Below, in pieces: positions 18,002 to 26,486 of a stretch of 64,000 bases of DNA; the stretch's first letter is position 1; each line of letters begins with the position of its first letter. The notes beneath the pieces are model-generated. The model was not told where the DNA came from. It saw only the letters and a program-made list of their open reading frames with translations, and did not search any database. This DNA is from Faecalimonas sp. GTDB lineage: Bacteria > Bacillota > Clostridia > Lachnospirales > Lachnospiraceae. Made by a program: the position numbers and the translations under genes. Where the stretch lies: assembly GCA_029264305.1 (NCBI GenBank), contig JARICA010000017.1, positions 1 to 64,000 on the forward strand, in the 5' to 3' direction.

Positions 18002-18203
18002 TGTATGAGTTCTCCCCTTTCATATGTATCCGTTTACCATGTACGTATTAATATGTTTCTCCTTATTCCTCCTTTCTTTTCTTGCTATGAAATGTATATA
18101 TGATAAACGATTATCCAACTCTTAACTTTGAAATATCCATACTAAAATCTATCTTAAATCTTTTTATATCTTCATCTTAATATACTCTATTTTTATAGTC
18201 AAT

Positions 18204-18725
18204 TTATTCTTCCATATATCGACTAATTTTTAACGGTAATTCATTTCGATTCTCTTCTGTCACTTTTACTAGCTTAACATCTTTTCGGTTTCGTATTTCA
18301 TCAAGGAAATCCGTTTCTGTATCTTGAATTACACCAATAACACGACAATCACCGTCAAGACATTTCAATACAGTTCTCCTAAAATTTAGAGCTTTCGTTT
18401 CGAATCTTCCCAGTTCATCCATTAAAATCCATTTTGATTTTTTCATTGCTTTACTAATAATATTCACTCCGATTTCTTCAAAAGTTTCAACGATCGGAAA
18501 AACTCTACCATTTTCTAATACAATAGAAATTCTATTTTCTATCGAAAAATTTTGTGCCATTCCTACTTCTTTCATAATATATCCGGCAAATCTCCCGCCC
18601 TCATAATATGGCAAAGTTTTAAAACCAACTAAAGGAATATTATTTTCCTTTACTACTTTTTCGATGATTGTAGATTTTCCTACCTTCTTTTCACCTGTTA
18701 AAAAAATGTGATACTTACTTTTCAC
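18204..18725 (-). CDS. THEP1-like nucleoside-triphosphatase of the molybdenum locus
   Basis: 173 residues. P-loop GEKKVGKST at about 11-19, then the NTPase_1/THEP1-like GFKTLPYYEGGRFAGY, and a Walker B-like WILMDELGRFE near residue 102. The family hydrolyses nucleoside triphosphates; the in vivo job is not known. The start is GTG at 18725, with AGGAGG 7 bases upstream. It is downstream of the ABC importer, separated by about 150 bases and a weak terminator candidate, so it may have its own promoter. A link to molybdenum cofactor handling is an inference from location. Confidence 0.75.
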   Translation of the reverse strand: MKSKYHIFLTGEKKVGKSTIIEKVVKENNIPLVGFKTLPYYEGGRFAGYIMKEVGMAQNFSIENRISIVLENGRVFPIVETFEEIGVNIISKAMKKSKWILMDELGRFETKALNFRRTVLKCLDGDCRVIGVIQDTETDFLDEIRNRKDVKLVKVTEENRNELPLKISRYMEE

Positions 18726-18802
18726 CTGTATTCCTCCTTACAATGGTTTTAAAATTATATCATATATTTTTATTCTCTACTTATTTAAAATTCATTTAAA
18801 CC

Positions 18803-18842
18803 AAAAATAGATGCCCCCGCAAAACACAGAGAACATCTATAT
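18803..18842 (-). terminator. Terminator candidate after the ABC importer operon
   Basis: On the minus strand ATAGATG and CATCTAT arms (7 pairs) with a 20-base loop, followed by TTTTTGG. Weak because of the large loop. Confidence 0.45.
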
Positions 18843-18873
18843 CATTCACTCTACTATAAATATGTAATCTTTT

Positions 18874-19659
18874 TTACTTTTCTTTTAGATAACAAATATA
18901 TCCTTCGCAGAACGGATTTTTTTCAACTTGAATATTAGGATATAAAATCTGCAATGCCTTTTGAAGTTGTTCCTTACTCGAATCTTTAATATCTATTTTT
19001 TCTGCTATTTTCCCATCATTAATAATTACTAATGAATCGCACCATTTTAATGCCGCCTCCGGATCATGAATAACAAGTATTCCTACTTTTTTATATTCTT
19101 TAACTAACCTTCTCAAAAAATCAAGTAACAGTTGCTCATTGCTATAATCCAATGCTGCGTTAGGTTCATCAAGTAACATGACTGGTGTATTTTGGATAAA
19201 CATTCTACACATCAGCACCATTTGCTGTTGTCCCGCACTTAATTTAAAACACTCTTTTTCCAAAAACTCTGCAACATGGAACACTTTCGCTATATGTTTT
19301 ATTCTTTCTTTGTCTTTTGCATTTATTCTAGCAAAAAAAGGTTTTGATGCGTAACATCCCATTTCAAGAATTTCTTCGACTGTTACTCCCTCTGGAATAT
19401 TTGTTTTTTGTGGAAGTACAGAGATCATTTTTGCTTGTTGCTTTACAGAGATCTTTGTTATATCCTTTTCATTAACATAAATTTTTCCAGAAAATCTTTT
19501 TGCATCTCCTGTAAGCCCACGCAACAAAGTCGTTTTTCCTTGTCCATTCCTGCCAATAATCCCAACCAGTTCTCCTTCATTTACATCAAAAGATGCATCT
19601 GAGATAATTGGGTTTTGATATCCTACTGTAAGATGCTCAACTCTAAATATTGGATCCAC
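18874..19659 (-). CDS. ABC importer ATP-binding protein (BtuD/FecE type), probable molybdate or tungstate
   Basis: 261 residues. Walker A GRNGQGKTT near residue 37, signature LSAGQQQM near 140, Walker B VMLLDEPNAALD near 160, and the H-loop VIHD. The fold is of the iron-siderophore/cobalamin importer class. Starts at GTG with GAGAGGA 7 bases upstream and overlaps the permease gene by 17 bases. The sequence class alone would suggest iron or corrinoid; the hydroxylase, MocA and ModE-like genes upstream make molybdate or tungstate likely, as in MolBC of Haemophilus. Confidence 0.85.
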   Translation of the reverse strand: MDPIFRVEHLTVGYQNPIISDASFDVNEGELVGIIGRNGQGKTTLLRGLTGDAKRFSGKIYVNEKDITKISVKQQAKMISVLPQKTNIPEGVTVEEILEMGCYASKPFFARINAKDKERIKHIAKVFHVAEFLEKECFKLSAGQQQMVLMCRMFIQNTPVMLLDEPNAALDYSNEQLLLDFLRRLVKEYKKVGILVIHDPEAALKWCDSLVIINDGKIAEKIDIKDSSKEQLQKALQILYPNIQVEKNPFCEGYICYLKEK

Positions 19660-20650
19660 AATTCTTTCCTCTCTTTCTGCATAAAAGCCAAATAAGTATA
19701 GGTACAGAAAGTAATACAGTCAAAATACTAAGTGGAAGTTCCGCTCCTTTATATAAGCTTCTAGCAAATATATCTGCAATAAGAAGTATAATTCCGCCCC
19801 ACATAGCGCACAAACAGAAATAGATTGCATTTCTTCTTTTATATGCAATAAATGTAATATGTGGTGCAATCAATCCAACAAATGCGATTACTCCTGTAAC
19901 AGATACAACTGCTGCCACCATCAATGTACTAAGCGAAAGAAATATAATTCTCCATACCTCAGGAGATATTCCCAAACTTCTTGCATGTTCACTTCCAAGA
20001 GAAAGAATTACAATCTGACGATGAAGCAATAACAACAAAATCATAGGTGCTATTACAAACCATATTTGAGGTACTATTTTCTGATTTGTTATAGTGGAAA
20101 GGCTTCCCATTGTCCAAAATTCAATTGCTGCAAGCTCTTTTTCCGGATTCGCCATAAATTTAAACATCATAAGTCCTGCATCTGCTAATGAAGAAACAAT
20201 TATACCTGCTAAGATATAACTACCAACTTTTTCCATATTTGACATTCTCGTCAAAAGTAACACAAACACAAGTGATAACATCCCCATTACAAAAGCACCT
20301 GCCATAATTGAAAAAGCACTTCCTGCTCCTAAAACAATGGCAAAAGCCGCTCCAAAGGAAGCACCTGAAGCAACTCCCGTAAGATCAGGAGATGCTAGGC
20401 TATTTCGAAAAATAGTCTGATAAACTCCTCCTGCAAGTCCCAATGCTCCACCAGAAACAACTCCCATAAGTACTCGAGGAAATCTTAAGTTCCAAAACAC
20501 ATTTGCTTCCATTGTTTCTTGCAATTTCCCTTGCAGTATATCCCATATTTGATTTACAGAAAGGGGGTAACTTCCAACACATATTGATATAATCATAATT
20601 GCAAGTAAGATACCAATTGTTGCCGATACAATCCTTATTTTATTGTACAT
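19643..20650 (-). CDS. ABC importer permease (FecCD family), probable molybdate or tungstate
   Basis: 335 residues with about ten hydrophobic segments. Family landmarks: WNLRFPRVLMGVVSGGALGLAG near residue 50, LASPDLTGVASGASFGAA, and near the C-terminus GVIAFVGLIAPHI followed by the DIFARSL segment. It forms the homodimeric membrane pore with the ATPase. AAGGTGGGAG precedes the ATG. Gap to the binding-protein gene is 28 bases. The substrate assignment rests on context. Confidence 0.88.
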   Translation of the reverse strand: MYNKIRIVSATIGILLAIMIISICVGSYPLSVNQIWDILQGKLQETMEANVFWNLRFPRVLMGVVSGGALGLAGGVYQTIFRNSLASPDLTGVASGASFGAAFAIVLGAGSAFSIMAGAFVMGMLSLVFVLLLTRMSNMEKVGSYILAGIIVSSLADAGLMMFKFMANPEKELAAIEFWTMGSLSTITNQKIVPQIWFVIAPMILLLLLHRQIVILSLGSEHARSLGISPEVWRIIFLSLSTLMVAAVVSVTGVIAFVGLIAPHITFIAYKRRNAIYFCLCAMWGGIILLIADIFARSLYKGAELPLSILTVLLSVPILIWLLCRKRGKNCGSNI

Positions 20651-20678
20651 TCGCTCCCACCTTTCCTAAATATTTTTT

Positions 20679-21734
20679 CTATTTTGTAATCAAGGTTTTA
20701 TCAATTTCAAATCCATAAAATTCTTTATAATACTCAATTACATCTTTCTGAAATTTTTCAAAAGGATATTCCTTTTCATGAAGAACACTTGTAAGCCACA
20801 TTGTACCAAGTATTCCTGATGGCACTGGTGAATCCCATTCCTCAATATTCTGTGGCATCATATAAACTCTTTTTTCTTTTATAGCAGAAACTCCTGCAAG
20901 ATTTTTATCTGCCAAAATATCCTCTTTTGTATATTCAGCATTACAAGGAATAATAATCACTTCTGGATTATCATTAAGAATCGTTTCATAGGAAACTTCT
21001 GTCCAATAATTTCCTTTAAGTTCTGCCGCCACATTTTCACCACCTGCAAGTGTAATTAAATTTGACTGATACATTGTTCCAGGTGCTGTTGTAAGGTAAG
21101 ATGAATTTCCCGCCATATATACAGAAGGTTTTTTTACATCTTTTATGAGTTTTGATACTTTTTTTAATTCTTTATCATAATACTTCAAAAGAGCCTCTGC
21201 TTTTTCTTCAACTCCACATGCTTTTCCGATTAGAAGAAGCATTTCTTCTAATAGTTCTTGTGATTCTGGATTAACAACCAAAACATTTATTCCTAAATCA
21301 GTAAGTGTATCAGCATGTTCAGAAAGCTTCATTGGCATAATCACAAGATCTGGTTTAAGCTTTGCAGTTGCTTCAACATTAAACTCTTTCATACTTCCTA
21401 CTTGTGTTTTTTCAAGTAATTCAGGTGCTGCCATATGATAAATCGGTCTTGAATCAGCTTTTTTTTCTAAACCAACAACTCTATCTTCTACTCCAAGAGC
21501 CATCGTAGCATAAGTAGTAATATAATAGCAACTAACAATTGTTTTTGCTGGTTTTTTTAATGTGATTTTACGACCTGCCTGATCTGTTAATTTGATTTCT
21601 TTTGTCTCAACTGAAGTTTCCACTTTCTTTTCTGTTTTGTTTCCATTATTGCTGTTTCCACATGCCACAATTGAAAATGTTAATGAAAACACAAGAAATA
21701 ATGCGACTAATTTTTTTAAGTAATTCTTTTTCAT
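20679..21734 (-). CDS. ABC importer substrate-binding lipoprotein, probable molybdate or tungstate
   Basis: 351 residues. Signal peptide with lipobox SIVAC (Cys at 25) followed by a Ser/Asn/Lys-rich linker. The mature part is a class III (BtuF/FhuD-like) binding protein: TDQAGRKITLKKPAKTIVS at the start, VVGLEKK, a long linking helix around LLEEMLLLIGKACGVEEKAEALLKYY, and NDNPEVIIIPCN. Classical ModA proteins are a different class; MolA-type proteins of this class do bind molybdate. AGGAGG precedes the ATG. A perfect inverted repeat lies 22 bases upstream of the start. Confidence 0.85.
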   Translation of the reverse strand: MKKNYLKKLVALFLVFSLTFSIVACGNSNNGNKTEKKVETSVETKEIKLTDQAGRKITLKKPAKTIVSCYYITTYATMALGVEDRVVGLEKKADSRPIYHMAAPELLEKTQVGSMKEFNVEATAKLKPDLVIMPMKLSEHADTLTDLGINVLVVNPESQELLEEMLLLIGKACGVEEKAEALLKYYDKELKKVSKLIKDVKKPSVYMAGNSSYLTTAPGTMYQSNLITLAGGENVAAELKGNYWTEVSYETILNDNPEVIIIPCNAEYTKEDILADKNLAGVSAIKEKRVYMMPQNIEEWDSPVPSGILGTMWLTSVLHEKEYPFEKFQKDVIEYYKEFYGFEIDKTLITK

Positions 21735-21755
21735 TTCTTCCTCCTAAATTGTATT

Positions 21756-21779
21756 CATTATTCTCATTTGAGAATAACG
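21756..21779. promoter_or_regulatory. Candidate operator (ModE-like site) upstream of the importer operon
   Basis: Perfect 8-base inverted repeat TTATTCTC/GAGAATAA with a 4-base centre, extended on each side to give outer hexamers CGTTAT and ATAATG separated by 12 bases. It lies between the ModE-like regulator gene and the binding-protein gene. From memory the E. coli ModE site has CGTTAT and ATAACG ends with a similar spacing; that comparison needs checking. Confidence 0.5.
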
Positions 21780-21786
21780 ATATTTT

Positions 21787-21811
21787 AAAGAATAACCGGT
21801 TTAGCCGGTTA
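21787..21811 (-). terminator. Weak terminator or attenuator after the ModE-like gene
   Basis: TAACCGG and CCGGTTA arms (7 pairs) with a 5-base loop, followed on the minus strand by TTCTTT. It could separate the hydroxylase operon from the importer operon. Confidence 0.45.
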
Positions 21812-21827
21812 CTCTCTAATTCATTTG

Positions 21828-22190
21828 TTATTTATTAATTTCTTCAAAAAATTTTTCATCAAAAATTTTTTGAAATATCTCTGTTCCAAACTTTTCTATA
21901 GAATTTACCAATTCTTCATACTTTTCAAGGAAAATTTTGCCCTTTGGCGTAATACTTGATCCACCACCATGGGCACCTCCTGTCTTGCGCAAAAGAAGCG
22001 GAAAACCCAAAGAGTTTTCCATTTCCTTAATAATTTTCCAAGCTTTCGAATATGCCATCCCTAATTCATCTGCACTTTGATGAAGAGAACCTGTCCTTTC
22101 TACTCCACGCAAAAGTTTCATCGGACCAGGTCCAAAACATTTTTGGTCTGAAAAAAGCATAATCGACATATGATACGTTAATTTTTCCAT
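21828..22190 (-). CDS. ModE-like winged-helix regulator, DNA-binding domain only
   Basis: 120 residues. The LysR/ModE N-terminal winged helix is clear: GPGPMKLLRGVERTGSLHQSA, the recognition helix AYSKAWKIIKEME, and the wing GGAHGGGSSITPKG. The C-terminal MOP/TOBE domains that bind molybdate in E. coli ModE are absent, so molybdate sensing, if any, must work differently. AAAAGGA precedes the ATG, which overlaps the end of the MocA-like gene by 13 bases. Probable target: the inverted repeat at 21756-21779. Confidence 0.85.
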   Translation of the reverse strand: MEKLTYHMSIMLFSDQKCFGPGPMKLLRGVERTGSLHQSADELGMAYSKAWKIIKEMENSLGFPLLLRKTGGAHGGGSSITPKGKIFLEKYEELVNSIEKFGTEIFQKIFDEKFFEEINK

Positions 22191-22756
22191 AAATCCTTTT
22201 TCCTATCTATATCTCTAAGTTCTAAAGGTTCCTCCACGTACACGGGAACACATGGATACTTTTTCGCTATTATTCCCCCACCGTTATCACCTTCCAAAGA
22301 AAGTAATTCTGGTACAAGAGTTGCTGAAAAAAGTACTGGATTTCCTGGACGTTCTCCATAGAAAAGCCTAGCTACAGTGACTTTTTCATTTGTTGTTTCG
22401 ATCAATTTAACAACTGATTTTAAACTCATATATGGCTGATCTGCCACAACAAAAATAAGATAATCATCTTTTCTAAGATTTTTAATACTTTTTATTCCTG
22501 CCTTAATGGTATAGGAGATGCCATACTTACTTTCTGGACAATTCACTACTTGAAATCCCATAGATTCTGCTTTTTCTTGAATCTCTTCATATCTTGAAAC
22601 CACAATTACTTGGCAATCATCTATCGTATCCGATAGTTCCTTTAAAACTTCAAGACCACGAAGATATAGAGGTCTACCATTTATTTTTTCAAGTAATTTA
22701 TTTTCCCCATATCTAATGCTATTTCCCGACGCCATATAAATTAAATATTTATTCAT
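22178..22756 (-). CDS. MobA/MocA-like nucleotidyltransferase (molybdenum cofactor cytidylyltransferase type)
   Basis: 192 residues, the family's usual length. N-terminal nucleotide-binding IYMASGNSIRYGENKLL (the usual LAAGxSxRxGxNKLL), VVVSRYEEI, YGISYTIKAGI, and the metal-site VADQPYM near residue 95. MocA enzymes attach CMP to molybdopterin for xanthine-dehydrogenase-family enzymes, which fits the adjacent hydroxylase genes. The open frame extends 28 codons further 5', inside the hydroxylase gene; I chose ATG 22756, which overlaps the hydroxylase stop by 8 bases (coupled) and matches the family start. Confidence 0.88.
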   Translation of the reverse strand: MNKYLIYMASGNSIRYGENKLLEKINGRPLYLRGLEVLKELSDTIDDCQVIVVSRYEEIQEKAESMGFQVVNCPESKYGISYTIKAGIKSIKNLRKDDYLIFVVADQPYMSLKSVVKLIETTNEKVTVARLFYGERPGNPVLFSATLVPELLSLEGDNGGGIIAKKYPCVPVYVEEPLELRDIDRKKDLWKN

Positions 22757-25037
22757 CTTCCATTGATAACAGAATCTTCTCTGGTGTAATCGGAAGTTCT
22801 CTATGCCATACTCCTGTTGCACGGAAAATCGCATGTGCAATTGCAGGAGCTGATGTATTGATTACAACTTCTCCAACTGATTTTGCACCATATGGTCCTG
22901 TTTCTTCATGACTACTTTCAATTTCAACATGTAGTTTTCCCATATCTATACGCGTTGGAATCTTATATTGCATAAATGAATTTTCAAGTACTTGACCTCT
23001 TTCATTATATGTAACATTTTCATGCAAAGCCATTCCAATTCCTTGAACAATTCCACCTTCAACTTGTACTTTAACCAAGTTCGGATTAATAGCCGTTCCA
23101 CAATCTACTACAGCTGCGTAATTTAATACTTCTACATTACCTGTTTCTTTATCAATCTCAAGTTCTACCATTCCAGCCATAAATGGTGGTGGAGAAACTG
23201 GAGAAGTATGACTTACTGTAACTTGTGCCGGTATAGTATTACACATCATGGATTTGGTTGCAATATCTTTTCTGGAAACCATAGCACTTCCATCTAATTT
23301 ATAAACTCCATCTCCTCTAAATTCCAGTTCAGAAGAAGTGCATCCGAGCATTTCTGCTGCAATTTTGCACATATTTTCTTTTAATTCTATACAGGCTTTT
23401 TCTGTAGCTTTTCCCGTAACATAAGCTGTGGATGAAGCATAAGAACCCGAATCATATGGAGAAGCATCTGAATCTGCACCAAAAACTTCAATCTCATCAA
23501 CAGAACACTCCAAACATTCTGCCGCAATTTGCGACAAAGTAGTATCACATCCTGTTCCCATATCCGCTGCTCCTATGAGCAACATATAGAATCCTTCATC
23601 TCCAAGTTTAATTGTTGCCGATCCAACATCAAGATTAGGAATACCTGAACCTTGCATACTTAATCCAATACCTGCTGTTCTAACTTTCCCATTTCCCATA
23701 TCTCGAACTGGAAATTTTTCATTCCAATCAAAAATTTCTTTACATCGACTAATACAACGATCAAGTGCACATGCATTTGTTGTTTCATTATAATATGCTG
23801 GCATCTTCATGCCTTCTCTTACTATATTCTTTTTCCGAATTTCAATAGGATCCATATTTAATTTGTCAGCTAATTCATTTACCACACTTTCAACAGCAAA
23901 AATTCCTTGTGTAGCCCCATACCCACGATAAGCACCTGACGACTGTCTATTTGTATATACAACATCATAACCAAATCGAAAAGCCTCCATGTTTGCTGTA
24001 TATATCGGTATGGATTTATGTCCAGAAAGTCCTACTGTTGTAGGTCCGTGTTCTCCATACGCTCCTGTATTTGACAGTGTGTATAAATCAATGGCTTTAA
24101 TAATTCCATCTTTTGTTGCTCCCAAACGAACTCTTACTTCCATTTCATGTCTTGGTGAAGCTGCAATTTGTGTCTCTTTTCTTGAATAAATCATCATCGC
24201 TGGTTTTCCAGTTTTCCATGTGACAAAGGCAGGATATACTTCAGCAATAACCGTTTGTTTTGCACCAAATCCTCCCCCAACACGTGGTTTTTCTACGTGT
24301 ACCTTTGACTTTGGAATATCAAGTGCATTTGCAATAATTCTTCTACAATGAAATATGATCTGTGTTGCACTGATTACATGTAATCTTCCATATCGATCCA
24401 TTTCCGTATATGTCCTAAATGTTTCCATCATAGCTTGTTGACAGGCTTTCACATGGAATTTTCTATCAAGCACATAATCACATTCCGAAAGTACTTTTTC
24501 TACATCTCCATCTTCCTCGCATCCTGCTGCACAAAGATTACGCTTATTATCTGCTCCCACGGGTACAAGTGATTCCCAATTTTCCTCTGGATGTATAAGA
24601 ATTTCATTATCTTTTGCATCATGCATATCAAGTATTGGCTCAAGAACCTGATAGTTTACTTTGATCATTTTCATTGCTTTATTAACAGCTTTTTCATTTT
24701 CTCCCGCAATAATTGCAACTGCATCACCTACAAAACGAAGTCTTCTGTCTAAAAGTAATCTATCATATGGTGATGGTTCTGGATATGTTTGTCCGGCCAT
24801 TGTAAAACGTTTTTGCGGAACATCTTTATATGTGAATATAGCTTCAATTCCTGGAACCTTTTTAGCAATATCAATATTAATTTCTTCAATAAGAGCATGT
24901 GCATAAGGACTTCTTAATACCTTAACAACAAGTGCATCTTTATTTACAATATCTTCAACAAACACAGGTTTTCCTGTAAGTAATTGCATCGCATCCTTTT
25001 TACGAATCGATTTTCCAACATATTTATACTCAGCCAT
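22749..25037 (-). CDS. Xanthine-dehydrogenase-family molybdenum hydroxylase, large molybdopterin subunit
   Basis: 762 residues, usual length. Molybdopterin-binding segments: KPRVGGGFGAKQT near residue 245, SSGAYRGYGATQGIF near 365, GAADMGTGCDTTLSQIAAE near 500, and ETGPYGAKSVGEVV near 705, whose Glu is the expected catalytic base. The enzyme hydroxylates a heteroaromatic ring, often a purine, but the substrate cannot be told from sequence. The frame opens 20 codons earlier inside the preceding gene; ATG 25037 (MAEYKYVGKS) has GGGGG and AGGA upstream. Third in the order FAD, 2Fe-2S, Mo subunit. Confidence 0.93.
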   Translation of the reverse strand: MAEYKYVGKSIRKKDAMQLLTGKPVFVEDIVNKDALVVKVLRSPYAHALIEEINIDIAKKVPGIEAIFTYKDVPQKRFTMAGQTYPEPSPYDRLLLDRRLRFVGDAVAIIAGENEKAVNKAMKMIKVNYQVLEPILDMHDAKDNEILIHPEENWESLVPVGADNKRNLCAAGCEEDGDVEKVLSECDYVLDRKFHVKACQQAMMETFRTYTEMDRYGRLHVISATQIIFHCRRIIANALDIPKSKVHVEKPRVGGGFGAKQTVIAEVYPAFVTWKTGKPAMMIYSRKETQIAASPRHEMEVRVRLGATKDGIIKAIDLYTLSNTGAYGEHGPTTVGLSGHKSIPIYTANMEAFRFGYDVVYTNRQSSGAYRGYGATQGIFAVESVVNELADKLNMDPIEIRKKNIVREGMKMPAYYNETTNACALDRCISRCKEIFDWNEKFPVRDMGNGKVRTAGIGLSMQGSGIPNLDVGSATIKLGDEGFYMLLIGAADMGTGCDTTLSQIAAECLECSVDEIEVFGADSDASPYDSGSYASSTAYVTGKATEKACIELKENMCKIAAEMLGCTSSELEFRGDGVYKLDGSAMVSRKDIATKSMMCNTIPAQVTVSHTSPVSPPPFMAGMVELEIDKETGNVEVLNYAAVVDCGTAINPNLVKVQVEGGIVQGIGMALHENVTYNERGQVLENSFMQYKIPTRIDMGKLHVEIESSHEETGPYGAKSVGEVVINTSAPAIAHAIFRATGVWHRELPITPEKILLSMEDE

Positions 25038-25041
25038 TTTC

Positions 25042-25500
25042 CTATACCCCCTTTTTAAAATCAAGGTATGCACGGATTCCTCTGAGTTGCCCTTCATAGC
25101 CTGAACATCGACATAAGTTTCCTGCTAAATATGCTTTGATTTCCTCGTCACTTGGATCTGGATTTTCTCTAAGAAGAGCTATTGTATTCATTACAAATCC
25201 AGGATTACAAAAACCACATTGTTCTGCCCCTTGATCTGCAATAAATTCTATAAATTCACCCGCTTCATCTTGCAGTCCTTCGAGTGTTTGAATAATGTGT
25301 CCCGATGCTCTTGCCACAAGTGTACTACATGACAAAACTGGTATACCATCCATAAGAACCGTACACAAACCACAGTTTGCTGTTTCACATCCTCTTTTCA
25401 CCGAAAGGCATCCCTGTTCTCTCACAAAATCGATTAATAATTTATCTGCATCTACATCAGCAGAAACTACTTTTCCATTTAAGGTTAATTTAATTTGCAT
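25042..25500 (-). CDS. Molybdenum hydroxylase 2Fe-2S subunit
   Basis: 152 residues. Plant-type ferredoxin domain with CETANCGLC preceded by GC and followed by SCST, then a helical domain with the second cluster QCGFCNPGF and LCRCSGY. All eight cluster cysteines appear present. It passes electrons from the molybdenum centre to the FAD subunit. AAAGGAGG precedes the ATG. It overlaps the FAD-subunit gene by 11 bases. Confidence 0.95.
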   Translation of the reverse strand: MQIKLTLNGKVVSADVDADKLLIDFVREQGCLSVKRGCETANCGLCTVLMDGIPVLSCSTLVARASGHIIQTLEGLQDEAGEFIEFIADQGAEQCGFCNPGFVMNTIALLRENPDPSDEEIKAYLAGNLCRCSGYEGQLRGIRAYLDFKKGV

Positions 25501-26293
25501 TTTCTGCCTCCTTTAGTTTCATTATTCCACGTCTTACAAGTACTCGACATATCTTTTTTCGGTATTCGCTACTTCCTCGCATGTTAGAATCAAATTTCAC
25601 ATTTTCAGAAATATATTCACCGAAAAGTCTAGCACTTTCTTCTGTAATTCCTTCTTTGAGAATTTCTTTATCATCACCTAAAATTGTTGCAATACCAGGT
25701 CTTGCCCCTACTGCACATGAATATACTCCATCTATTTCTGAAACCGCACAAGCTAACACTGGGAAATCTGTCTTTGTATTTCGCTGTGAAAAATATGCAA
25801 CTCTCATCTCTTTTTTCGGAATAATAACTTCTGTCAAAATATCTCTTCTATTTCTTGGAAATTTCGCAAATTCTGCAATACTCATTTCACCATTTTTATG
25901 TAAACATACTCTTGCATCTAGAACTTCAAATAGCGTAAAAACATCTGAAAATCCAAAACGCCCATACAAACTTCCACCTAATGTTGCTACATTTCTAAAC
26001 TGCACTCCTACAATATGTTTAAGTGCCTCTTTAAAAGCGCCTTGTGTCATAAGATTCAACGCAACATGTGTCTCTAATGTACGAAGAGAAACCATAGCAC
26101 CAATTCTATAACAGGATTCATCTTCCTTGATTGTGTTCAAACCTAAATCACATAAATCAATTGCCGTATTAACCGTACGATTCCCCATTTTAAGCCAAAG
26201 CATACCCCCTAATACAACATTTGCTTTTTTTTGACAAAGTTCGTATGCTTCTTCGACTGTTTCAGGTCTAACATAATTGTTTATTGTCAGCAT
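25490..26293 (-). CDS. Molybdenum hydroxylase FAD-binding subunit
   Basis: 267 residues. CoxM/XdhB-type FAD domain: the start YVRPETVEEAYEL, NVVLGGMLWLKM, and the VGVQFRNVATLGGSLYGRF region that contacts FAD. It is slightly shorter than the usual 280-290. The frame opens at GTG 26305, but ATG 26293 has GAGG 6 bases upstream. First gene of the hydroxylase operon; a promoter candidate lies at 26340-26368. Confidence 0.92.
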   Translation of the reverse strand: MLTINNYVRPETVEEAYELCQKKANVVLGGMLWLKMGNRTVNTAIDLCDLGLNTIKEDESCYRIGAMVSLRTLETHVALNLMTQGAFKEALKHIVGVQFRNVATLGGSLYGRFGFSDVFTLFEVLDARVCLHKNGEMSIAEFAKFPRNRRDILTEVIIPKKEMRVAYFSQRNTKTDFPVLACAVSEIDGVYSCAVGARPGIATILGDDKEILKEGITEESARLFGEYISENVKFDSNMRGSSEYRKKICRVLVRRGIMKLKEAENAN

Positions 26294-26339
26294 AAAATTC
26301 CTCACATTTCCTTTTTTTCATTTTTGCATAACCTTTAAT

Positions 26340-26368
26340 ATACTATCAAAAAAAGTCAGCAAAATCAA
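26340..26368 (-). promoter_or_regulatory. Promoter candidate of the molybdenum hydroxylase operon
   Basis: On the minus strand -35 TTGATT, 17-base spacer, -10 TAGTAT, about 47 bases before the start codon. AT-rich surroundings make this a moderate call. Confidence 0.45.
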
Positions 26369-26411
26369 CGGATAGTTTAAAAACATTGACTAAGTTTCAA
26401 ATGTATTTCTT

Positions 26412-26448
26412 AAATAAAAAATGCCTCCCACAAAGTGCAAGGAGACAT
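26412..26448 (-). terminator. rnpB terminator
   Basis: On the minus strand TGTCTCC pairs with GGAGGCA (one G-U pair) around a 12-base loop and is followed by TTTTTTATT. The wobble pair works only in the minus-strand RNA, agreeing with rnpB direction. Confidence 0.7.
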
Positions 26449-26486
26449 CGCTGTAGATTAAATCGTCTTTTTCTTTCTCAATGTAT

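Noticed and set aside
21756-21779. Fur box reading of the palindrome
   Set aside because: The repeat does not match the TGATAAT-N-ATTATCA type arrangement, and the neighbouring regulator is ModE-like.
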